Assembly: GCF_000716595.1 (NCBI RefSeq)
Contig: NZ_JNXC01000017.1
Span: 76,020-140,019 of the forward strand
From: Saccharothrix sp. NRRL B-16314
GTDB lineage: Bacteria > Actinomycetota > Actinomycetes > Mycobacteriales > Pseudonocardiaceae
Direction: 5' to 3'
DNA length: 64,000 bases
Shown: positions 59,717-64,000 of the stretch, one piece after another
Layout of the letters: the number at the start of each line of letters is the position of its first letter
Position numbering within the stretch: the stretch's first letter is position 1
Program-made: the position numbers and the translations under genes
The notes under the pieces: generated by a model
Databases searched by the model: none
What the model saw: the letters and a program-made list of their open reading frames with translations, nothing else
Told to the model about the DNA's origin: nothing

Positions 59717-60985
59717 GTGACCACAACGACCGAATTCGGACTCCCCACCGTGGTTGTCACGCCCGGTCAGGAGACCAGCACGACGATGACGGTGCGCAAC
59801 GACAGCGATATCGTCGAGGCGTACGAGTTCGAGGTGGTGGGCGGGTGCGCCCCCTGGACCACCGTCGAACCGGCACGGCTGTCGCTGTACCCCGGCACCT
59901 CGGAGCAGGTCGCCATCGTGCTGCGCCCGCCGCGATCACCCGAGGTGCGCGCGGGCGAGGTGCCGCTCGGGGTGCGGGTGCTGCCCGCCGAACGACCGCA
60001 GTCGGCGGTCGTGACCGAGACGATCGTGATCGTCGAACCCTTTGCGAAGCAACGGGTCCGGCTGATCCCCAAGCGCCGTCGCGCGTGGCGCAGCGCGCGC
60101 TTCCGCGTCGAGGTGCACAACGACGGCAACACGCCGACCGCGGTCACGCCCGCGCTGCCCGAAGCCGACGACCACCTGAAGTACACCGTCTCGACCGCAC
60201 CGACCACTGTGGACCCCGGCGGTCGCGCCGAGCTGGAACTGCGCGTGCGGGTCGCGAAAACGCTGTGGTTCGGCAAGCCACAGGTGTGGCCGGTGCGGTT
60301 GGACGCGGTGGCCCTGGCGGCGGACGAGCGGCACGAGCACGAGGTGGCCGGTGAACTCGTCCAGCTGCCGATCCTGTCCAAGTGGCTGCTGTCGTTGCTG
60401 GGCGCGTTGTTGATGCTGCTGCTGGCGTGGCTGCTGCTGGTTCGCCCGGCGGTGCTCAGCGCGGCGCGGGAAGCCGTCGACGGCCGGGCCAAGGAGATCG
60501 CCCAGGCCGTCGAACCGCAGGCGCCGGCGGAGGAGCCGGGTGCCGCGCCCGAGCAGCCGCCCGCCGGTGAGCAGGGAAAGGGGCAGGGGCAAGGGCAGGG
60601 ACAGGGCCGCGGCACGGGCGCCGGGCGTGAACAGCACTCCGGCACCATCGCGGTCACCACGAACGCCGGTGAGCAGACGACCGGGACGTACGTCGTGCCG
60701 CCGGGCAAGGTCTTCCACATCACCGACATCGTGCTGGCCAACCACCAGGGTGACGAGGGCGTGCTGACCATCGCGTTCGGGGAGCGCACGATCACCACGA
60801 TCGCGCTGGAGACGTTCCGCAACCAGGACTACCACTGGGTGACGCCGATCGACATCCCGCAGAACGGCACCGTGACCGTCACGGTCGGCTGCGCCAAGCC
60901 CGGCACCCCGGCCAGCGGCCGACAGGCCCCGAACTGCGCGCAACTGCTCAACGTCAGCGGCGAGCTGAGCGACATCGCACCCTGA
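59717..60985 (+). CDS. Membrane protein with Ig-like N-terminal domains and Gly/Gln linker (CIS-linked)
   Basis: A 422-aa protein. Residues 1-210 hold two Ig-like domains (VVVTPGQETSTTMTVRNDSD, ARLSLYPGTSEQVAIVLRPP, RFRVEVHNDGNTPTAVTPAL). One membrane helix lies at about 222-243 (SLLGALLMLLLAWLLLV). A linker of GKGQGQGQGQGRG is next, then a C-terminal beta domain (TGTYVVPPGKVFHITDIVLA, LTIAFGERTITTIALETFR). Without an N-terminal signal the Ig half may be cytoplasmic. GTG at 59717 is chosen from where Ig homology begins; the frame upstream is a shadow. Shares a divergent promoter region with the LuxR gene. Comparable proteins occur beside actinobacterial CIS genes; function unknown. Confidence 0.7.
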   Translation: MTTTTEFGLPTVVVTPGQETSTTMTVRNDSDIVEAYEFEVVGGCAPWTTVEPARLSLYPGTSEQVAIVLRPPRSPEVRAGEVPLGVRVLPAERPQSAVVTETIVIVEPFAKQRVRLIPKRRRAWRSARFRVEVHNDGNTPTAVTPALPEADDHLKYTVSTAPTTVDPGGRAELELRVRVAKTLWFGKPQVWPVRLDAVALAADERHEHEVAGELVQLPILSKWLLSLLGALLMLLLAWLLLVRPAVLSAAREAVDGRAKEIAQAVEPQAPAEEPGAAPEQPPAGEQGKGQGQGQGQGRGTGAGREQHSGTIAVTTNAGEQTTGTYVVPPGKVFHITDIVLANHQGDEGVLTIAFGERTITTIALETFRNQDYHWVTPIDIPQNGTVTVTVGCAKPGTPASGRQAPNCAQLLNVSGELSDIAP

Positions 60986-61045
60986 ACCCGGCACTGCTGA
61001 GCCCGGCACCGCTGGCCCGGCACCGCTGTGCCCGGCACCGCTGAC
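60986..61045. repeat. Tandem CCCGGCACCGCTG repeat
   Basis: Four imperfect copies of a 14-15-bp unit (CCCGGCACCGCTG plus 1-2 bases) directly follow the stop of the Ig-like membrane protein gene. No coding or hairpin role seen. Confidence 0.7.
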
Positions 61046-61074
61046 GGGAGGAAGACCCGAAGAACATGACGAAG

Positions 61075-61102
61075 CCGCGCACCCGTTCCCGTGGGTGCGC
61101 GG
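61075..61102. terminator. Hairpin between convergent genes
   Basis: CCGCGCACCC at 61075-61084 pairs with 61093-61102 over an 8-nt loop, between the stop of the Ig-like membrane protein gene (+) and that of the 55-aa ORF (-). Confidence 0.65.
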
Positions 61103-61138
61103 CAGATTCGTGTGCGCGGCAGAGTCGTGTCGGCGGGC

Positions 61139-61306
61139 TCAGCCGGTGCGGCGGTTCCACTCGTCGAGCAGCGTGTCGATCCAGGCGAGCAGCAGCTCGA
61201 CGGTGGCGTCGTCGTGGCGCTCGCGGTAGTGGCGCAGGTCCTCGCCCGCCGACTCCAGCTCGAAGCGCAGGTCGCACGTCGTGAGACCGCCCCCGGTGGG
61301 CCTCAC
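61139..61306 (-). CDS. Small acidic protein, second gene of a two-gene unit
   Basis: A 55-aa product beginning VRPTGGGLTTCDLRFELESA and ending LLLAWIDTLLDEWNRRTG, largely helical and acidic, unknown family. GTG at 61306 overlaps the upstream stop (GTGA), the normal coupling in this genome, and codon use is native. Probably forms a complex with the 122-aa upstream product. Lies at the outer edge of the CIS locus. Confidence 0.65.
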   Translation of the reverse strand: MRPTGGGLTTCDLRFELESAGEDLRHYRERHDDATVELLLAWIDTLLDEWNRRTG

Positions 61307-61671
61307 GGTTCGAGCTGCGCGTTGCGGGCCGCCATCCGGAACGCCTCGATGTACTTCGGCAGCTCGACCAGCGCGCGTTCCCACGAACCCGCCGTGATCT
61401 GCTCGGCGAACACCGCGTCGACGACGAGCCGGTCAACGCCCGGGTCCATGTCGTCGCCCGCCGCGTCCCGCAGCCGCCGCGACACCTCGATCCGGTGCGT
61501 GCGCGACCGCACGACCTCCAGGGTCCGCTCCAACTCGGCGATGACCCGCTCGGCCTCCTCGGGCCGGATCACGAGCCAGCCCTTGGCCGCCAGGTCGAGG
61601 AACAGGTCTCCCGCGAACCTCTCGCGCGTGAGACCGTCCGTCACGCGACCGCCGTCCTCGTGGGACCACAT
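61303..61671 (-). CDS. Small helical protein of unknown function at the CIS boundary
   Basis: A 122-aa protein, MWSHEDGGRVTDGLTRERFA then LDLAAKGWLVIRPEEAERVI and AELERTLEVVRSRTHRIEVS, charged and helical, without signal or membrane segment. ATG at 61671 follows GGAGG by 10 bases; GTG at 61680 is too close. Coupled to the 55-aa gene. Not recognised; a chaperone/adaptor or cargo of the injection system is one possibility from position alone. Confidence 0.65.
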   Translation of the reverse strand: MWSHEDGGRVTDGLTRERFAGDLFLDLAAKGWLVIRPEEAERVIAELERTLEVVRSRTHRIEVSRRLRDAAGDDMDPGVDRLVVDAVFAEQITAGSWERALVELPKYIEAFRMAARNAQLEP

Positions 61672-61934
61672 CGCCTTCACACCTCCGTACCGGCGCCGGG
61701 GCCGGTACCGGTCCTCCGGGACCCCTACCAGCCGTGCGGCAAGGGCTGGCTTGAGCCCATCACGCGGGACGGGTGCGACGAAAGGCCGGCGGACGAGGTC
61801 TGCCCGTCCGTACTCACCCGGATTCCCGGCGCCGGGACGGCCCTCCCACCGGTCTGCGCCGAACGAGTGACGCACGATGGGATCTGAACCGATGCGTGTT
61901 GCTGTGCGTGCCCCTCCTGACCAAGGGGGTGCGG

Positions 61935-62708
61935 ATGTGCTCTGACGAGCTGAGGGTGAGCGTGCTGGGGCCGGTGCGGGCCTGGCTGGGTGACGTGGAG
62001 CCGGTGTTGGGCCCGGCGCGGCGGCGGACGGTGTTCGCATTGCTGGCCGGTCGGGCGAACCAGGTGGTCTCGCGGGACGAGCTGGTCGACGGCGTGTGGG
62101 GCGACGAGCCGCCGGTGGGCGCGGTCGGGAGCCTGCACACCTACATGTCCGGGCTGCGCAGGGCTCTCGGGCCGGCGCGGGACGCGTTGGTGTCGCGGAC
62201 CGGGGGTTACCTGCTTCGGCTGACCGAAGCGGCGCTGGACGCGGAGGTCTTCGAACGCGGGCGCGCCGACGCCCAGCGGCTGCTCGCGCAACGCGACTGG
62301 AGCGGTGCCCGTGACACCGTCGACGCCGTGCTGGGGCTGTGGCACGGGTCGGCGTACGCGGGGGCGTCCGGTCCGTTCGCCGAGCAGGAACGGCGGCGCC
62401 TGGGCGAGTTGCGGTTGAGCGCGGTGGAACTGCGGTGCCGTGCGGCGCTGGAGCTGGGGCAGCACGCCGAGGTGGTCGCGGAGGTGAGCGCGCTGCTGGT
62501 GGAGCACCCCTGGCACGAGTCGTTGCGGGCGCTGTTGATGGTGGCCCTGCACCGTTCCGGGCGGGACGGTGAGGCGCTGGAGGTGTTCCGCGCCGCGCGA
62601 CGGGCGTTGATCGAGCAGCAGGGCATCGAACCGGGCCCGGCCCTGCGCGACGCGCACCGGGTGGTCCTCGCGGAACTCTCACCCCGGCGCGTGGCCAGGG
62701 CTTGCTGA
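61935..62708 (+). CDS. SARP-family regulator, BTAD only
   Basis: A 257-aa compact SARP: winged helix (LRVSVLGPVRAWLGDVEPVL, RDELVDGVWGDEPPVGAVGS, GGYLLRL) and BTAD to the end (VFRAARRALIEQQGIEPGPA). No ATPase domain. Closely resembles the N-terminal thirds of the tandem large SARPs at 30.6-37.4 kb. ATG at 61935 with AAGGGGG before it; GTG at 61929 is possible. Divergent from the small-protein pair and upstream of the glycosyltransferase gene; targets unknown. Confidence 0.85.
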   Translation: MCSDELRVSVLGPVRAWLGDVEPVLGPARRRTVFALLAGRANQVVSRDELVDGVWGDEPPVGAVGSLHTYMSGLRRALGPARDALVSRTGGYLLRLTEAALDAEVFERGRADAQRLLAQRDWSGARDTVDAVLGLWHGSAYAGASGPFAEQERRRLGELRLSAVELRCRAALELGQHAEVVAEVSALLVEHPWHESLRALLMVALHRSGRDGEALEVFRAARRALIEQQGIEPGPALRDAHRVVLAELSPRRVARAC

Positions 62709-62822
62709 CCGGTGGCACCGGCGCAGGGCCGGTTCGGCGAGCACCGTGGCGCCGTCGGTCGGCACCGAGTCGTCGAACCCGGCGCGCGTCCTCGTGACAC
62801 CGCCACCAGTAGATTCGCCGAC

Positions 62823-63809
62823 ATGCGCGTACTGTTCGCCGCCCTCGCGTCGGTGGGGCACACCTATCCGCTGATCCCGCTCGCGCTCGCGGCACGTGCG
62901 GCCGGACACGAGGTCCACTTCGCCGTCGGCGAGGGCGTGCACGCGCCACTGGCCGCTAACGGACTGCGGCCGTTCCGCCCAGCCGACTCGTTCTACGAGA
63001 TCTACGCCGAAGACCTCGAACCGGAACTGGCCCGGCTCGAACCCGACCTCGTGGTGCACGAATGGGGCGTGCCGGGAGCCGCCGTCGCCGCGCGGAAGGC
63101 GGGCATCCCCGGTATCTGGCACGGCTTCGGCCGCATGTTCCCCGACGGCATCGGCCTCGAATCGCCCGCGAAGGCCGTGCCCGGACGCCCGCACGTCGAC
63201 ATCTGCCCGCCGTCGTTGCAGGACAAGGGCTTCCTCGCCGCCGAGGACCGGATCGAGCTGCGTCCCGTCCCGTACTCCGAACCGGGTCCGTCGCCGACCG
63301 TGGACGGTCCGCTGGTCTACCTGACCCTGGGCACCGCGTTCGGCACCGCGGACCTGCTCACCACCGTCATCAAGGGGTTGGCGACGCTGGACGCGTACGT
63401 GGTGGTCGCCACCGGCCGCGTTCGGGTGGACGAGCTGGGCGACCTGCCGCACAACGTCACCGCGCGGCCGTGGGTGTCGCAGGCGGACCTGGTGCCGCGC
63501 GCCGCCGTGGTCGTGCACCACGGGGGCAGCGGTACGACCCTTGGCGCGCTCGCCGCCGGCGTCCCGCAGCTGGTCCTGCCCCAGGGCGCGGACCAGTTCG
63601 CCAACGCCGAGGCGATCGTCGGCGTCGGCGCGGGCCTGCGGCTGCTCGCCGACGAACTGGGCGCGGACGCCGTCGCCGAGCACGTCCGGACGCTGTCCGC
63701 GCGCCACGACCACCGTGACGCGGCCCGTGCGGTCGCCGAGGAGATCGCCCGGATGCCGTCGCCGGACGAGGTCGCCCGCCGCCTGCCCGACTACGCACAG
63801 CGCCCGTAG
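62823..63809 (+). CDS. MGT-family UDP-glycosyltransferase-like protein
   Basis: A 328-aa GT-B enzyme, shorter than the usual about 400 aa: N-terminal MRVLFAALASVGHTYPLIPL with the acceptor-side His. The C-terminal donor domain is LVYLTLGTAFGTADLLTTVI, then VSQADLVPRAAVVVHHGGSG and VPQLVLPQGADQFANAEAIV, the HHGGSGT and PQGADQ signatures of macrolide/antibiotic glycosyltransferases. ATG at 62823. Could glycosylate a natural product or detoxify one; no biosynthetic genes adjoin. A strong terminator follows. Confidence 0.85.
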   Translation: MRVLFAALASVGHTYPLIPLALAARAAGHEVHFAVGEGVHAPLAANGLRPFRPADSFYEIYAEDLEPELARLEPDLVVHEWGVPGAAVAARKAGIPGIWHGFGRMFPDGIGLESPAKAVPGRPHVDICPPSLQDKGFLAAEDRIELRPVPYSEPGPSPTVDGPLVYLTLGTAFGTADLLTTVIKGLATLDAYVVVATGRVRVDELGDLPHNVTARPWVSQADLVPRAAVVVHHGGSGTTLGALAAGVPQLVLPQGADQFANAEAIVGVGAGLRLLADELGADAVAEHVRTLSARHDHRDAARAVAEEIARMPSPDEVARRLPDYAQRP

Positions 63810-63830
63810 ACCAAGCGCCCGTAGACGAGC

Positions 63831-63868
63831 CTGCTCCCGTCGACACCGTGCGGCGTCGACGGGAGCAG
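63831..63868. terminator. Strong hairpin between convergent genes
   Basis: A perfect 14-bp stem (CTGCTCCCGTCGAC with 63855-63868) and 10-nt loop lies between the glycosyltransferase stop (+) and the stop of the last gene (-). Confidence 0.8.
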
Positions 63869-63879
63869 GGGAGCGGTCA

Positions 63880-64000
63880 CTACCGCTGGGTGATGTCGGA
63901 TGGTGAGTAGAAGCAGTTCTTGCCGTCGGCGCCTTCGCCGATCTTCTTGGGTTCGGAGCCCTTGGGGACGCCTTGGTACTTCTCGCAGATGACGGTGTCG
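63880..64000 (-). CDS. 3' end of an unrecognised gene
   Basis: The last 39 codons of a minus-strand gene, cut by the window edge. It reads DTVICEKYQGVPKGSEPKKI then GEGADGKNCFYSPSDITQR, with two Cys that may form a disulphide, as in a small secreted or PASTA-linked protein. Codon use is native (mostly G/C-ending). Nothing more can be said without the 5' part. Confidence 0.65.
   Translation of the reverse strand, partial: DTVICEKYQGVPKGSEPKKIGEGADGKNCFYSPSDITQR

Noticed and set aside
40285..61671. Prophage interpretation of the tail genes
   Set aside because: No capsid, terminase, portal, lysis or integrase genes. The presence of DUF4255, AAA+, LysM adaptor, PAAR and DUF6760 genes fits an extracellular-type CIS locus instead.
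1..64000. CRISPR arrays, tRNA/rRNA genes, integrases, IS elements
   Set aside because: None recognised by eye: repeats present are tandem, without unique spacers, and no transposase, integrase, cloverleaf or rRNA core sequence was seen. A covariance-model scan was not possible here.

Overview
The window is very GC-rich (strong G/C preference at third codon positions), with GTG/TTG starts, ATGA-type gene overlaps, several SARP/BTAD regulators, a class I lysyl-tRNA synthetase and an actinobacterial-type contractile injection locus. Together these point to a filamentous actinomycete, most likely Pseudonocardiaceae (Saccharothrix/Actinosynnema/Lentzea-like). That placement is inference from style and gene content. 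No rRNA, tRNA, CRISPR array, transposase or phage integrase was recognised.

Layout. (1) 1-8.5 kb, metabolism and housekeeping: a talarate/galactarate dehydratase-like enolase behind a LacI-type operator; a PucR-type regulator with a D-amino-acid-dehydrogenase-like flavoenzyme; class I LysRS; LexA; a GH3 beta-N-acetylhexosaminidase. (2) 8.6-15.7 kb, minus strand: a tight operon of a TIR-ATPase protein, a STAND ATPase with TPR-like repeats and a radical SAM/SPASM enzyme with a PqqD-like N-terminal part. It is preceded by a 53-codon small ORF and an AhpD-like gene. The composition recalls FxSxx-COOH peptide-maturation systems, but I find no FxsA-type peptide. (3) 16.0-25.8 kb, plus strand: what looks like a RiPP-type cluster. 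A 22-residue lysine-rich peptide gene is followed by a strong attenuator-like hairpin, then an AsnB-type amidotransferase with a C-terminal PqqD-like extension, a CPBP membrane protease, a nucleotidyltransferase, a stand-alone PqqD/RRE protein, a three-gene ABC-2 exporter, an AurF-like diiron enzyme and an AfsR/SARP regulator. The peptide has no Asp, Glu or Cys, so it cannot be a conventional lasso peptide or lanthipeptide. (4) 25.8-30.3 kb, accessory and decaying: a PAP2 remnant, a secreted protein, an XRE regulator, a DUF3558-like lipoprotein, a frameshifted SGNH hydrolase, a nonsense-bearing DUF2690-like gene and a 36-bp perfect palindrome. (5) 30.6-37.4 kb: two tandem paralogous >1100-aa SARP-ATPase regulators, then a repeat-rich gene desert.

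(6) 38.2-61.7 kb: a complete extracellular-contractile-injection-system-like (CIS) locus, nearly all on the minus strand. One unit runs PD40/CARDB membrane protein, DUF4255, AAA+ ATPase, and ends at an intrinsic terminator. A second begins at the sheath gene and runs through tube, assembly protein, DUF6760, a giant disordered VQR-repeat protein, second tube, LysM protein, VgrG-like spike, PAAR tip, gp25, gpJ-like and gpI-like baseplate proteins and a zinc-ribbon membrane protein. Two paralogous LuxR-type regulators with atypical receiver domains flank the locus. (7) 61.9-64 kb: a small SARP, an MGT-type glycosyltransferase, a strong terminator and the 3' end of an unrecognised minus-strand gene.

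The best candidates for undescribed biology are the short-peptide/AsnB/nucleotidyltransferase/diiron cluster (3) and the TIR-STAND-radical SAM operon (2).
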